Origin: Leptodactylus fallax
Taxonomy: Eukaryota > Chordata > Amphibia > Anura > Leptodactylidae
Length of the DNA stretch: 64,000 nucleotides
Assembly: GCA_947044405.1 (NCBI GenBank)
Contig: CAMRHE010000012.1
Span: forward strand, 8,118,001-8,182,000
Direction: 5' to 3'
In this document: positions 44,665-57,200 of the stretch, one piece after another
Numbering within the stretch: position 1 is the first letter of the stretch
How the letters are laid out: every line of letters starts with the position of its first letter
Notes under the pieces: generated by a model
Databases searched by the model: none
What the model saw: only the letters and a program-made list of their open reading frames with translations
Told to the model about the DNA's origin: nothing
Program-made: the position numbers and the translations under genes

Positions 44665-45521
44665 ACTTGAAATCAAAGTACATCTGTAATGTCCTCCCAT
44701 ATCTTGGCAAGGACCCCAGTCGTCCCAGCGGGGAGAGACTGTCCGAAACTGTAGTGATGAGGCTGATGGAATCATTCATGGACAAGGGCAGAACTGTAAC
44801 CACGAACAATTTCTTTACATCATTGTCACTTGCACAATGACTGCTTAGCCGGAAAACCACTATCCTCGGCACAGTCAACAAGAGTCGCCGGGAAATTCCT
44901 CAATCCGCTAGACAGATGGACCGCACTGAATTCACCACTCAGGTGTTTTCAACCACTGATGCCACACTGACAGTGTATGCACCCAAACGAAAGAAGGCCG
45001 TCTACATTCTCAGCAGCATGCACAGCGTGGTTGAGACTAAGGATACCAACAAAAGGAAGCCAAACACGGTCACACAATACAACCACACAAAGTGCGGTGT
45101 GGATGTAATGGACCAAATGGTGCGGGAGTACAGCCTGCATGCAGGAACACGGAGATGGCCATTCGCCGTGTTCTACAACATGATTGACATGGCAGCACTG
45201 AATGCTCATGTTCTTTATCAGGCATGCACTGGGGTGCAGGAGAGACGGGTGGACTTCCTGGTTGAGCTTGCAAAAGAGTTAGGTGGCTCTCATGTGACTG
45301 AAAAGAAGGCACGCAAGGAGAAACTCCTTCAGCAACAACCTTCCACACCCAGCCCTGGCAAAAGGGCGAAGTGTCAGGTCAACCATCGATGCATGAACAA
45401 TTGTGCAACTGAGAGATGTGTTTACTGCTACAAATACACGTGTGGCAAATGTACCAGGGACATACCCAGGCAGTGCCAGGTATGTTCCGACAGTGCAGAC
45501 AGACTGCTGAGTGAGTGCTGA
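44665..45521 (+). pseudogene. piggyBac transposase, C-terminal two thirds
   Basis: The transposase cuts at TTAA and leaves no footprint. The N-terminal part is missing, and only scrambled sequence lies at 44400-44660. The kept catalytic part starts SKYICNVLPYLGKDPSRPSG (44670) and contains TVTTNNFFTS (44796-44825), where the family has DN; the catalytic Asp is thus Asn. A TGA at 44838-44840 follows. From 44916 the frame is open to 45521: YNHTKCGVDVMDQM, TRRWPFAVFYNMIDMAALNA, then a Cys-rich C-terminal finger (CMNNC...CVYC...CGKC...CQVC). It is dead by truncation, stop and lost catalytic residue. Confidence 0.92.
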
Positions 45522-45714
45522 AATGCTAGTCACACAAGAAGGACATGCCACTCACACACACACACGCAGCCCCCCACAGCAGCTTATTGTAAATATGTGT
45601 GGAATTGTTTTATTCCTTGTATTTTTTTTATTATTTTCATAACAAAAATAAAAAGCATAGAAACAAATAACAGTTGTTCTTTTGTATATTTACATTTTTG
45701 TATATTTAGATTCA

Positions 45715-46009
45715 AGTCAATGGGTGCAGAAAAAAAAAAAAAAAATCGCAAAAAAAATCACAGCTACTTGCGATATTTTTGTGATCTGTCCCATTGGTCA
45801 TATAGATCACTCCTCTGGGATTTTTTTGCACGAAAAAAATCGCACAAAAAAAAAAAATCGCAGGAAAATCGCACCTATGAAAAAAATCGCACGAAAAAAA
45901 TCGCAGGTGTGCTTGGTGCCATTGAAATACATTGGCAAATCGCAGAAAAAAATTGCATCGCATTGCGATGCGATTTTCGCGCAATTTTTTTTCGCTAGTG
46001 TGCTTGAGG
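45715..46009. repeat. A-rich frog repeat with TCGCA motifs
   Basis: It starts TCAAGTCAATGGGTGCAG, followed by many AAAAAATCGCA units, and ends CGCTAGTGTGCTTGAGGC. The units are irregular, so it is a decayed MITE or simple-repeat expansion inside piggyBac. Confidence 0.55.
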
Positions 46010-46017
46010 CCTTAGAC

Positions 46018-47967
46018 CAGGGGTCGGCAACCTATGGCACGCGTGCCACTCTTGGCACGCGAGGCTTATTCCCCTGGCACGGCAGCGGACTCCTCACCCA
46101 GCAGTTTCGATCGGACCAAACACGGCCGAAATGAAACTGCTATTATTATACTGTGGGGTCTCTTCAGACCCCCGAGTATAATAAGCGGAGCCCCCGGGGA
46201 GATGATCAAACATAAAAAACAATGTACTCACTATTCCACGCTCCGCAGCCGCTCTGTACTCTTCGGGCGCTTCTGCCTGCAGGGGCCACTATAGAGCATA
46301 ATACCGTGTGCAGGGACCACTATGGGACATATACCGTGTGCAGGGGCCACTATGGGACATATACCGTGTGCAGGGGCCACTATGGGACATATACCGTGTG
46401 CAGGGGCCACTATGGGACATATACCGTGTGCAGGGGCCACTATGGAGCATAATACCGTGTGCAGGGGCCACTATAGAGCATAATACCGTGTGCAGGGACC
46501 ACTATGGGACATATACCGTGTGCAGGGGCCACTATGGAGCATAATACCGTGTGCAGGGGCCACTATGGGACATAATACCGTGTGCAGGGGCCACTATAGA
46601 GCATAATACCGTGTGCAGGGACCACTATGGGACATATACCGTGTGCAGGGGCCACTATGGAGCATAATACCGTGTGCAGGGGCCACTATGGAGCATAATA
46701 CCGTGTGCAGGGGCCACTATGGAGCATAATACCGTGTGCAGGGGCCACTATGGAGCATAATACCGTGTGCAGGGACCGCTATGGGACATATACCGTGTGC
46801 AGGGGCCACTATGGAGCATAATACCATGTGCAGGGGCCACTATGGAGCATAATACCATATGCAGGGGCCGCTATGGGACATATACCGTGTGCAGGGGCCG
46901 CTATGGGACAAATACTGTGTGCAGGGGCAGCTATGGGACAAATACCGTGTGTAGGGGCCGCTATGGGACATAATACCGTGTGCAGGGGCCGCTATGGGAC
47001 AAATACCGTGTGCAGAGGACGCTATGGGACATAATACCGTGTGCAGGGGCCACTATGGAGCATAATACCGTGTGCAGGGGCCGCTATGGGACAAATACTG
47101 TGTGCAGGGGCAGCTATGGGACAAATACTGTGTGTAGGGGCCGCTGTGGGACATAATACCGTGTGCAGGGGCCGCTATGGGACAAATACCGTGTGCAGAG
47201 GCTGCTATGGGACATAATACCGTGTGCAGGGGCCACTATAGAGCATAATACCGTGTGCAGGGGCCGCTATGGGACATATACCGTGTGCAGGGTCTGCTAT
47301 GGGACATATACGGTGTGTAGGGGCCGTTATGGGACATATTGCTGTGTGCAGGGGCCGCTATGGGACAAATACTGTGTGCAGGGACTGCTATGGGACAAAT
47401 ACTGTGTGCAGAGGCAGCTATGGGACAAATGCCGTGTGCAGAGGCAGCTATGGGACATATACCATGTTGAAGGGGCCGCTATGGGACATAATACCGTGTG
47501 CAGGGACCACTATGGGACATTATTCTGTATAACGGTGTGTTTTCTATATTAAGGATGTGTTTTTGCACAGAAAACTCCGGCTTTGTTTTTTTTTTGTGCA
47601 AAAATGCACCAGTTTTACATTGAATGAAAAAGTTCCAAATATAGCTGCATCCAGATACATAGTGTGTATTCACCATAAGGATGCCGCCATACGGGGCTCC
47701 TGGACACAATAAATTTACCACTAATTGGGGGCTGCACATGGACTTTCATTGCTTCTAATCAGAAAGTACAGGAGTGTCCCAGGAAATAGCAGTAAACGCA
47801 TGTGTCCTAAAGCATCTGGTGGCAGCACTTCTGTGTTATGGTTTGTGGTATATGACTTTAGTTTAGGGGTCGTCAGACTTACAATTATTGACCGGCACTC
47901 CGAGTACCTCATCTTTGATTTTTTTATTAAAATCGGCACGCCGAACAAAAAAGGTTGCCTACCCCTG
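46018..47967. mobile_element. hAT-type element C with 8-bp TSD, filled by a minisatellite
   Basis: The ends are CAGGGGTCGGCAACCTATGG at the left, and CAGGGGTAGGCAACC when the right end is read on the minus strand. The flanking duplication CCTTAGAC is exact (46010-46017 and 47968-47975). It has the palindromic module TATACTGTGGGGTCT (46145) and then 1.25 kb of 30- to 31-base tandem repeats. There is no transposase. The ends differ from those of elements A, B and D. Confidence 0.9.
46277..47525. repeat. 30/31-base minisatellite, about 41 copies
   Basis: Two unit types alternate: GGGACATATACCGTGTGCAG followed by GGGCCACTAT (30 bases) and a 31-base form with GGAGCATAATACC. Copies are 80-100 percent alike, with higher variation toward the right end. 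The array is open in many frames, but the repeated peptides have no other sign of coding. Confidence 0.95.
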
Positions 47968-47975
47968 CCTTAGAC

Positions 47976-48333
47976 AAATGCTTCTGGTCATTACTCACAG
48001 CTGTACCTTGCTCTAAAATTTCTAATTCTATTTAAAATATATAAAAAATGATTAATTGTTTCAGTGCTTTTTTGCTCAAATAAAACTAAACTTAATACAA
48101 TATGTATAGTCTTTATATTATCAAATACAATAAACTGAATAGAACTAACTAGACACTAAATGGCTAAACTCAATGGAAAACAACAACCTCCTGTGGTGTG
48201 ACAGTAATGGCCTTAATTACAGAACAAAAGACGGTGATTATAGGATGTTAGATAAAATCCTTCAGGTCATTCGACCCGTCTCTGGGTTCCAAAGGTAGAA
48301 ATGTTAAATGACCCCTCTCTGGGACTTCTAGTG
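47976..48333. other. Right end of piggyBac, non-coding
   Basis: AT-rich sequence from the hAT target duplication to the piggyBac inverted repeat. It carries the sub-terminal GGTCATTCGACC and the terminal repeat; no gene. Confidence 0.7.
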
Positions 48334-48402
48334 TTAATTATAGGCCTCTCTCATCTTTTTAAGTGGGAGAATTTGCACAATTGGTTGCTGACTAAATTCT
48401 TT

Positions 48403-50525
48403 TTTTAAATGCTTTTATTAACGTTTTTTGGGGGTCCATGTGAAAAAAAACACAATTCTATCATAATCTTTTGCATTTTGTTTTCACAGCCTTCACATTT
48501 TTCACTATTGTGTTTTTGTTTTGTACTCCCTGCATTCCAAAAGCCATAATTTTCTCATTTTTCAGTTTATGTAGTCATATGAGGGCTTGATTTTTGTGGA
48601 CAAATTGTGCTTTCAGAATGAGATGGAATTTTTTTAAAAAAAATGCAGTACTACCATTTCCTTAAGGGTTTTGTTTTTATGGATTCCACTCTGTGGGAAA
48701 AATGCTATGCTAACTTTATTCTCCAGGTCAGTACGATTACAGTGATACCAAGTTTATATAGTTTTTCATGTTTTAATAACTTTACAAAAAGTCTAAATTT
48801 TGAGGAAAAATAGCATTTCTTTGAATCACCATATTCTGACACCGCTACCTTTTTTATATTTCCATGTACGGAGCTGTGTAAGGTATTTTTTTTTTGCGGG
48901 AAAATTTTTAATTTTTATTGATACCATGTTGGGGAATGTATGATGTTTTGATCACTTTATATTCCAATTTTTTAGGGAGGCAAATTGGCATAAAAACACC
49001 AATTCAACAATTTTGATTTTTTTTTTTCATACTATGGCGTTTACCGTAAGGGACAAATGTTTTTGTATTCTAATAGTTTGGGCATTTTTGGACTTTGGGA
49101 TGCCTAATGTGTTTATGTTTACTTTTATTTGTTTATATTTATGTCTGATCTAGGAAAAGAGGGGTGATTTAAACTTTTATTTTTTTTTTTATTTTTAAAA
49201 ACTTTTTATTATTTTTTCTTTTAGCCCCCTCTTCAGATCACTTGTGCCATAGACTTCAATACTATTGTATTGCAGTCTATGTCAGATTCACTATGTAACT
49301 ATTGAAGCCTGCTGCAGGCAGGGCATTACTATGGCAGGACTGGGAGCCTTCAGAAGGCTCCCAGATGCCATGGTAACTGGACGGGTCCCGCAATTGTACC
49401 ATAACCGAACATGATTATGATAGGGAAATAACCACTCAGATGCCATGGTGGCATTGAACATGGCATCTGTGTGGATAAATGCCTGTGATTATAGTCATCT
49501 CAGATCACAGACAATGCTGCTGGGTCACTGCTGTGCAAAACAGCAAAGACCCAGCAGCTAGTGAGCGGCAGCTACTTTGCTTCAGAGCAGACGCCATAGT
49601 TGGTCACGTGCACCAGGACGTACATGTACATCTTGGTGCGCATAGGGGTTAAAAATTACATGGCAACTTTGTCTGGTGGGTCATTACGATTACCAGCAAT
49701 ACCATATTTATCTTGGATTTATCATGTTTTACCACTTTTACAAATAAAACGGCACTTTTTAAAAATGAATGATTTTCCTGGGGTCACCGTATTCTGATGC
49801 CTATAACTTTTTAACTTTTTGTTGCCGGACATATGTGAGGGCTTGTTAGTTGTGGAAAAAGTTGTACTTTTTATTGCTACCAATATTTGGTGTGTATGAC
49901 TTTATGATCACTTTTTATTGCGATTTTCTGTGGAAAATGTGGTGAACAAAATACGCTATCTTACGCATTGAGGTATATTTTATTTTATGGTGTTCCCTGT
50001 ACAGAATAAATAATGCTATTTTTGGATAGTGGGGGCTTATATACACATGGGAATACCTAACATATTTATTTATGTTATGTGTTTTTCAAATGTGAAGGTC
50101 GTTTTTTTTTTAACTTTTATTATTTGTTTATTTTTTATTCTTATTCTTCATTTTTAACTTTTTCCCTGTTCCACAAGGCGGTTTGAACCTGGGATCTCTG
50201 AGTCCCAGTGCAATCTACTGCAGTACATAGTATTGCAGCACATCATACATAAGCTCCCTATGTGTAATGTGCATAGGTAGTCAGGAGGCTGTTACTTGGC
50301 CTTCTGGCTGCCATGTCAACTCCTCAGACCCGATCATGGGGTATCTGAGTGGTGGTGGGGCAATCTTGCTCAATAGGGATCACAGCTGGAGTCGGAGTAT
50401 CTTCCCCTAATGTTGCAGGCACTGCTCCTGTGCCTTCAGCATTACAGCATCATTCTTTTATGGCACTGAGCACACTCAGTACGACATAATAGTGGGGCGC
50501 AGAGCAGGAAGGGGTTAAAGCTACC
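48403..50525. repeat. Two TTAACCCCTT-type frog repeats, opposite orientation to 19430
   Basis: 48410-49651 and 49652-50520 each show GATACCATGTTGGGG- or CTACCAATATTTGG-type blocks, TATTGATCACTTT-like motifs, a GC-rich half with hairpins (CTGGGAGCCTTC/GAAGGCTCCCAG at 49340-49364), and ends GGGGTTAA at 49646-49652 and 50511-50518. They are the reverse of the copies at 19430 and 31670. There is no coding content. Confidence 0.55.
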
Positions 50526-53500
50526 CTTGGCACAAAAATACAGCCCATGCACTGATCCTTAAAGGGGTTGTGTCATCAAATGAATAGCTATCCATATGAA
50601 ACAAGAATGGCACAAGTCCACCAAAACAGGAGCTGTTCTCAAAGAGCACCTCTCCATTCTCATATTGGGGAGTCCAGTGCAGGGGACTTTATGATGTGCT
50701 TATGTGCTAATATTGCATATAGACAGGCGTTATATTTATGAGACAGTCCATTTGATTTATCCATGTGTAAGCCTTTATGAATAATTAAACTTTATTACCA
50801 CTTTTATTAAATGTTATTCACACATATAAGATTAGATCAGTTACTACATTTTGCTTTGTTACTTATACAAGGGCATTTTCAAAGCAGACAGCCCAGAACT
50901 TCAACATCAAGGCTAGGGCTATATAGTGGATTTGATTGTGCAACATCACAAATGCAATGTTGCTTTATTGTATTACATTACAAGTGATAATTATGTGTGG
51001 TTACGTTCCAACATGCAATATAATGTGACTGCAGTTCAACGACGGCAAAAAATCCACACCTGCTGGATTATTGGTCTCAAGTTGCAGGTTGCATGCGACT
51101 TTGCAAGGCTGGATATAATATAAGTCACATGCAAGTGTGAGCTACTTGCAACTTCTTTGCTTTTTTTACTGACTGTTGCAGATCCTAAATCACATGTGAC
51201 CCACAGGCAAATCACAGCATAAAAGAGTCATGCAACAGCAAGACACAGACAAATCACATAAACACATTTTTTATACAACTTACTATCAGGTGACCAAATA
51301 TATTTTTTTAATTATTTGAAGAAAACTAAATGCACATATACAAATACATATTGCACTTAAAACAATAAAAAAATAAAATTAGTAAATGAAGATTGTTATG
51401 TAATTAAATATACATGTAAATGATGCTGCCGATTGTACAAGTGATTTACACAATTTATAACATGTAAAATATCCTCAATACATAACAGTTTATATATATT
51501 ATAGTAAATTGTCCAGAAATAGTTGTCTAAAAGTGATCAGCATTCAGTGAGTGAATACAAAGAGAAAATACCTAGACATACATAGAGAATGATACATCAG
51601 CTATCTACATTCCTATCTTAATGATATAGCAATTATTGTAGGCCACATCTGTAGCAGTTTATTCCTCATGTATTATACAACATGATATTAACATATGAAT
51701 GTACACTTTATACTAAAATATGCTAAAGAACAATAAGAACCATACTCTTCTACCTAAACTACTCTGCAGATCTGTTACATGACGTACCATGAATAACAGT
51801 CACCTGTAAAAACAGACACAAGACAGGTTGCAGCAATTATAGATTCCTGTGGTTAGTAGAAGAGTTAAGCATAACAAACCTCTTCACCTACAAATGTATG
51901 AAATATGAAAATAATTGCAAATATTAACTAATGCTAGTTTGCAAATGGAGAAAAATGGCGGACAATTATATGTATATCCTCTTGACAGATACAAATGAAC
52001 AATATATTTTATTCTCCGTTATTTCTTGCCAACTAACAGCTGCTGGTTTTTAATTACATAATGCATTATAATGTGACAGTGAACTGAGGAATGGAAGTAA
52101 ACTATGTGTCCTATATTTGGATAATCTACAAATCAAGAGGAACTTTATGAACACACTGGTGGGAATTTATCAATCCCTCTACACCAGTTTTCTTGCATAG
52201 AGGGATGATATTGTGGCGCAAATTAGGACAAGCCCTTTCTTGTGCCAAACATGCACCACAACCCCCATTTTGCACCCTGCTTGCCACATTGTATGCATGT
52301 GAACAGAGCAGGACAGGGAGTGGATAAGACTTGTTGGCTTAATATCTTCATTATATCTCACGCCGATTTTCTGCCATGTTTCTGCTTGAGGAAAAATCAG
52401 CATCTGACTCCCATTAAAATCAATGGAGGCTGGTTTCAGGTGCTGATTTTGAGGTGGAGTCTGCCTCAAATTCAGCACCAAATTCCTCCAAGTAAACATA
52501 TGTTTTGTACCGTGTTTGCTGTAAAGATGACACTTCCAAGACTTCAATGAATGATTTCAGCTCTGAAGCCAGAACTGTGAATTCAGTTCTATACTACAAT
52601 ACAGGCTGTAAACCATGATCAGTATAAAATAAGTAATGCAGGGTCCTTGAATACAACAGACTCATAAATTGGAGACCACTGTAGTCCTTCCTCTTGGCTA
52701 TTACACAAATAGTGTGATATTTTGTGTGCAGTTTAGAATTAGAGCTAGTCGGACCTGTAATGACTAAATGGGGCAGCATATTTTATTGACAGATTTAGTG
52801 TTGACAATCAGTTCAGCAATGTGTGACTCCTTGATATAGTCTACCATTCATAAAGGTAAACAGCACTACTTTGGAAAATGGGTTTGTTTAATTGTAGGAA
52901 TTATTTGCAGTTTGCATAATACATGATTTATCCTGTTTAAAAACAGTTGCCTGAAAATAATAATGAATGTATACATGACACATAATTTTACACTTCTGTC
53001 AAATATTTGCAACTCCCAATAGGCTACAGTAACATGTTTCAATCCCAATGTTAGTAGTGGTGCTTCTTCTTCTGATTTTAAGATTGTCATATCGCTTAGC
53101 CTGTAGCCAAAATTCAAAAATTCCATACTAGGATAAGTAAAAAAGTAAAAAAAAAATTCAGACTCAGAGATCCAAATAGTTAAAGGACAAAAACGCACAG
53201 TATTCTTGAAACTGGGGAAGGAAGTATCACAGGGTATAGACTATCAAAATAGCATTTTGATAGATCCTGTTTGGCACCCCTTTCTCACCAATAGAAAGAG
53301 GTCCCAAAAAAGAGACCATCCTTTAAGATGTCTATATGCGTTTTATTAGAAATCACCTTTAAAATACAGTAATCTTATATTTCATGCCAATTTAGATTAA
53401 CTTTTGTTGCCTTAGTTCATACTATAAAGTTAATGCTTTAAACTTTTATGCTTCATCTATAGCAGTCAACATATATTGCTTTCTTGTCATGCATTTAGAA

Positions 53501-55634
53501 ATATTCTTGCTGTTTACATAAAGTGTCTCCCATATGTCATTTTCGAGACACTGACTATTTAATTAAGTGAACATTAAGGCATGTCAACCACATGTCTTCT
53601 AGTGAAAGCACATGAAAGTTTTTGGATGGGAAATTAATGAAAAGCAGAACATACAAGTTTTGTATACCAACCAAGCTCCTGGAACATTTAAAAGAGTGAA
53701 AAGTCAAAAAAGAATCACTCCTGAAATTGTATCATTAAAAAGAAAAGAAACAAAGCAAACTATTGAAAAAAAAAATAAAGCTATAATTAATGTATATAAT
53801 GCACTAAAAGGATTTTTTTTTAGAAGTTTGTTATTGATGACTTATCCTCAAGAGTAGGTTATCAACAGCAGATTGCCAGGGGTCCAACTCTGGGCATTCA
53901 CACCAGTCAGGTGATGGCAGGGCCCACTGCACAACAGAAATAACCAGACAGTGTCCCAGCCAGATGCACAGCGCCATATACTATGTAGTGTAGTGGTAAT
54001 TCCTGGTTACTGCAGGTCTATCCCACGTAGTAACCAGGAACAGCCGTAGGTACAGTAGGCCCTGCAATCAACCTAAGCATAGATCATCAATAGTAAAGTC
54101 TCCCCCCCTCCCAAAAAAAAAAGACTTTAAATTAAACCCACGCGAAGGAACCTGTACCTACTGTATGTCAGGGCCCTGACATGGTGTTCCGTTTTGTAAA
54201 TTGGCTACCACCTGTAAGAGGTGTCAGAGAAAAGATATGATGTAGTCATGTAGTGAGGTGTCACAGGTTTTGAACAACTACTCATCACTAAAATGAAGGG
54301 ACACAAGTGCTCAGCTGAGCACAGCCCCTCTTAATTTCTGATGGACTCAGAGAGCATACAAGCAGTATACAGATACACAGTCTATATAGACATATTATGG
54401 ATCCATACACTCCAATCTCTAAGAACAGCAGATAAAAAAAAGGGCTTCCAAAACTTAGCTGAGCTCTTCTGAGCCTTCATATTATCTGTTGGAAAGAGTC
54501 TCATCCCCAGGACTTCATTCAATCAAAACGTGTGGCTTTTTTAAATGACAGGTATCTTTTACATGTCCCTTTCTCCAAAAAACAACAATTTTAATTTTTT
54601 TTTTCAGAAAAAAAAAAAACCTGAATGAAAATACAGTTACAGTTCTTATGTTGTTTCCCAGACGCTTGCATAGTAAGTCTGCATATTTATGTAGTGCTAG
54701 GAAAAGGGGGTGTGCTAGTGTACTAGCAGACAAGTCCTATATGATGTCTAATTGTAATGTTCAAATGAAGTAACTTGCGTTAGTAGGAGAACTCATTGTA
54801 CAGCATTTTTCAGGGGTTTTTTTTTTTACATCTATTTTAAGTTTTTATTTTATTACAGTGAGATATTCACTTTTGATATTTTGACAACTATTCCTTCAGG
54901 TCTTACAAAGAAATGTGACAAATACTTTACCATATTTTTAGGTCTTTTATAGCTATCCTTTCACATATTACCATATTTAGCTTTGCCTATAATTATAGTG
55001 CCTTTTACATGCTTTTTTTAAACTTGTCCAAGAATCTGCAAAGAATAATTTCTTTCGGGATCTTTCTGGCTGTCTGAACTTGATGATTAGCCAGAAAACT
55101 TGGTTTTCATTTTTCGTCTGGCATATAGCCCTTGTTTTCCAGTAGAAACGAAGACAAACAAGCAGTCACGTCCAATGGCAATATGACTGACTTCACGTGT
55201 CTCTGTATTTTTAAATATTAATGTCTATGACAGTGTAACATAAAATTGTTCTTTAGAATAATCAGCTAGAGAATAAGATATTAAAAACTCTTTCCCAGTT
55301 CATAAACAAATATCAACCCAACATGATGAGGACATTGGTAATAAACTCTGTGAACTTAATTCTTTCATTGTAAAAAGCAACATTATCTACACAGCCAGAA
55401 ATAAAAATGTAATCAATTTGTATAGAACACTGACAATGAGCTTGTACAATTAGTCTACTTTTCATTTCATTACATAGGTATTTACACTTAATGGACCTCT
55501 AACTGGCCGTGAATCCTCATAGAACCAAGTAAACAATTACTTTACTTGGATGAATATTTTTGCAAATAAATAATGTGAACAAATTAAATGCAAAAAATAG
55601 ATGATAGATAGACAGACAGACAGACAGACATTTT
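50526..55634. other. Non-coding stretch, unique-looking with a few old repeats
   Basis: No gene, RNA gene or intact mobile element is seen. 50565 has the AAAGGGGTTGTGTCATC repeat start. 50910-51250 is a frog repeat with ACTTGCAAC/GTTGCATGCGAC motifs. 52150-52510 is a decayed frog repeat. 53830-54110 is a MITE with TTGATGACTTATCCTCAAGA. A GATA/GACA microsatellite lies at 55604-55630. Other sequence is AT-rich and unremarkable. Confidence 0.5.
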
Positions 55635-55890
55635 GAAGTACATCCCATTATTGAATAGCTTGTGGAATTAACTTTGGCTGCAATAACTCAAAGTAATCGT
55701 GTATGATTTTATCAGTCTCTCACATTTTTCTGGAGTCATTTTGGCCCACAAACCTCAAGCATTGTTGAAGCAATGTTGTAAAGTAGAGTGGGGCAAAATT
55801 CCTTCAGTTCTTTTAAGACCCCACCACAGCATTTAGATTGTGTTGAGGGCTGGGTTTTGACTTAGCCAGAATTGTTTTAACACAATGGTG
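55635..55890 (-). pseudogene. Tc1/mariner relict, C-terminal transposase piece
   Basis: On the minus strand the block at about 55820-55860 corresponds to the [12 protein letters not shown] region, decayed. The plus-strand segment TGGCTGCAATAACTCAAAGT (55675-55694) corresponds to the transposase C-terminus (LLELLQPK). It is a third, older Tc1 lineage. Ends and most of the gene are lost. Confidence 0.6.
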
Positions 55891-56169
55891 GGACCACTGC
55901 AATGGTTTAATAAATGGGCCCACCATAACCACTTAATATATACTTCCCCAGTTTCAGGAAACACAAAGCCCGTACATGTACCTTTTGACCCCACCTACTG
56001 CTACTGTAACACAATGATAGTATCTTTTGGATGTTCTACTTTTATTGCTGAGATTGTAAAAATAAAAGTAAACTATAGTACCCTTCAATATATAATGCAA
56101 TGGTATAACACAATGATACTGTCTTCTTAGTTCCCACCATACATTATAATGTCCCCAAGTGGCCCAAAA
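55891..56169. other. Non-coding stretch
   Basis: No gene or recognised repeat. AT-rich, with CAATGATAGTATC and related repeated ACACAATGATA strings that may be decayed periodic sequence. Confidence 0.4.
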
Positions 56170-56875
56170 TAGTATAATTAGAGATGAGGGAATCAAAGCT
56201 GACGAAGAGGAATGCGATACGAATTTCAGGAAATCTTCGATTCGCATCGATTCTGGATTTCCTCACACTTTGTGGTAACAAATCGCACAGCTCCAATGGG
56301 GGGTTTTAACCCCTAGGATGCCGCGGTCAAACATGACCATGGCATCCAAGGGGTTCCGCCATGCTACCTTTCCCCTTCAGCACCCCCCCGTGGTGATTAA
56401 AAATAAAAAAATACTGATAGTCACCTGTCCTGGACTCAGCATTAGCTCTTCTGGCTTTCCCCAGGCCTCACTGCTGGGGCCTGTGATTGGACCCCAGCAA
56501 TCACGTGGAGCGCGCTGATGTAATGACGTCATCGCGCCCCCACGTGACTGCTGAAACCCAATCACAGGCCCCAGCAGTGACGTCTGGGAAGCAGGACTTG
56601 GTGAGGTTGAGATGAGTATAAGTGTTTGTTATTTTTAATCACTTCCCCTGGCCCTCTGATTATTATACTCCTGGGTCTGAGGAGACCCCAGAGTATAATA
56701 ATAGCACCAGCTCTGGGGGGGAGGGTTCTATTTTTTTTTTTTTTACATTATTTCTTTTTGTCCCCATAGGGGATTGAAGCAGCGATGTTCTGAGCAGTGG
56801 CACCCCCCGAAAACATTGTGGGGGGACCCCAGTATATAATAAAACCCCTGAGATGCCACGGGGTTAACACCCGCG
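56170..56875. repeat. ATTAGAGATGAG-type frog repeat with long palindrome
   Basis: It begins ATTAGAGATGAG (56176). It holds a foldback of about 100 bases at 56473-56574, with arms GGGGCCTGTGATTGG...CACGTGG and CCACGTGACTG...CAATCACAGGCCCC. The module CCTCTGATTATTATACTCC with its palindrome follows at 56655-56700. It shares modules with 26545-27115, 33298-33545 and 40640-41155. Confidence 0.6.
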
Positions 56876-57200
56876 ATCGGAGCAAGGAGGAAAATATCAG
56901 CAATGACATCAGAAAGATTGGCCATCAATTTGAGAAAGATTATAAGACCATTTCCAAACAATCTGAAGTCAATCATTCTACAGTAAGAAATATTATTCCC
57001 AGGAGGAAAACATTCAAGAAAGTTGATAATCTTCTTAAGTATAAACGTCCCAGTAAATTCACCCAAGGTTAGACCATACAATTCTCAAAGAAATTGCAAA
57101 AAGCCAAGAGATATATCTAGGTCTCCACGGGCCTCACTTTGCAATTTAAAGAAGTTTTACCAAGTTATGAAGTTATCTCCTATGCTGTACTCGACAATCT
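56876..57200 (+). pseudogene. Tc1/mariner relict, N-terminal transposase piece
   Basis: It reads SKEENISNDIRKIGHQFEKD, then YKTISKQSEVNHSTVRNIIP and KVDNLLKYKRPSKF. This is the paired-type helix-turn-helix of a Tc1 transposase, followed by a frameshifted continuation. The catalytic domain is absent. It is older than the other copies. Confidence 0.75.

Larger units (their letters stand above)
44332..48333 (+). mobile_element. piggyBac element, 4.0 kb, decayed
   Basis: Inserted at TTAA in the Tc1-3 terminal region (TTAA at 44328-44331 and 48334-48337). The ends form a perfect 16-base inverted repeat, CACTAGAAGTCCCAGA. Sub-terminal palindromes GGGTCAAATGACCC (44380-44393) and GGTCATTCGACC (48265-48276) are near-mirror sites, possibly transposase binding sites. 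Inside are a truncated transposase, an A-rich frog repeat (45715-46009) and the hAT-type element C. Confidence 0.93.
42804..48402 (-). mobile_element. Tc1/mariner element, copy Tc1-3, split by piggyBac
   Basis: The left end is CAGTGGGGAAAAAAAAGTAT after a TA at 42802-42803. The element belongs to the same family as Tc1-2 but lies in the opposite orientation. At 44328 it is interrupted by the piggyBac element (44332-48333), and its other end resumes at 48338 (TTATAGGCCTCTCTCATC...) and fades out after ACTAAATTCTTTTTTT (about 48402). The final TIR bases and second TA are missing, so that end was lost. Without the insert it is about 1.6 kb. Confidence 0.9.

Noticed and set aside
45597..46134. 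Lys/Asn-rich frames of 133 and 150 codons
   Set aside because: They come from A-rich TCGCAAAAAA repeat sequence. The composition is simple and different in each frame.
46277..47525. CRISPR-like array
   Set aside because: The units are directly tandem, with no unique spacers between repeats, and the genome is eukaryotic. It is a minisatellite.
46222..47552. Long open frames with repeated peptides (QGPLWDIYRV-type) on both strands
   Set aside because: They come from a 30/31-base tandem array that happens to lack stops in several frames. Unit variation does not respect codons, and no start, signal or domain is present.
55604..55630. Possible functional GATA/GACA array
   Set aside because: It is only about 27 bases long, an ordinary microsatellite.
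50526..55634. Possible host exons
   Set aside because: All open frames are below 125 codons and AT-biased, and none has a recognisable domain or a convincing set of splice sites. Conservation data would be needed to claim any.
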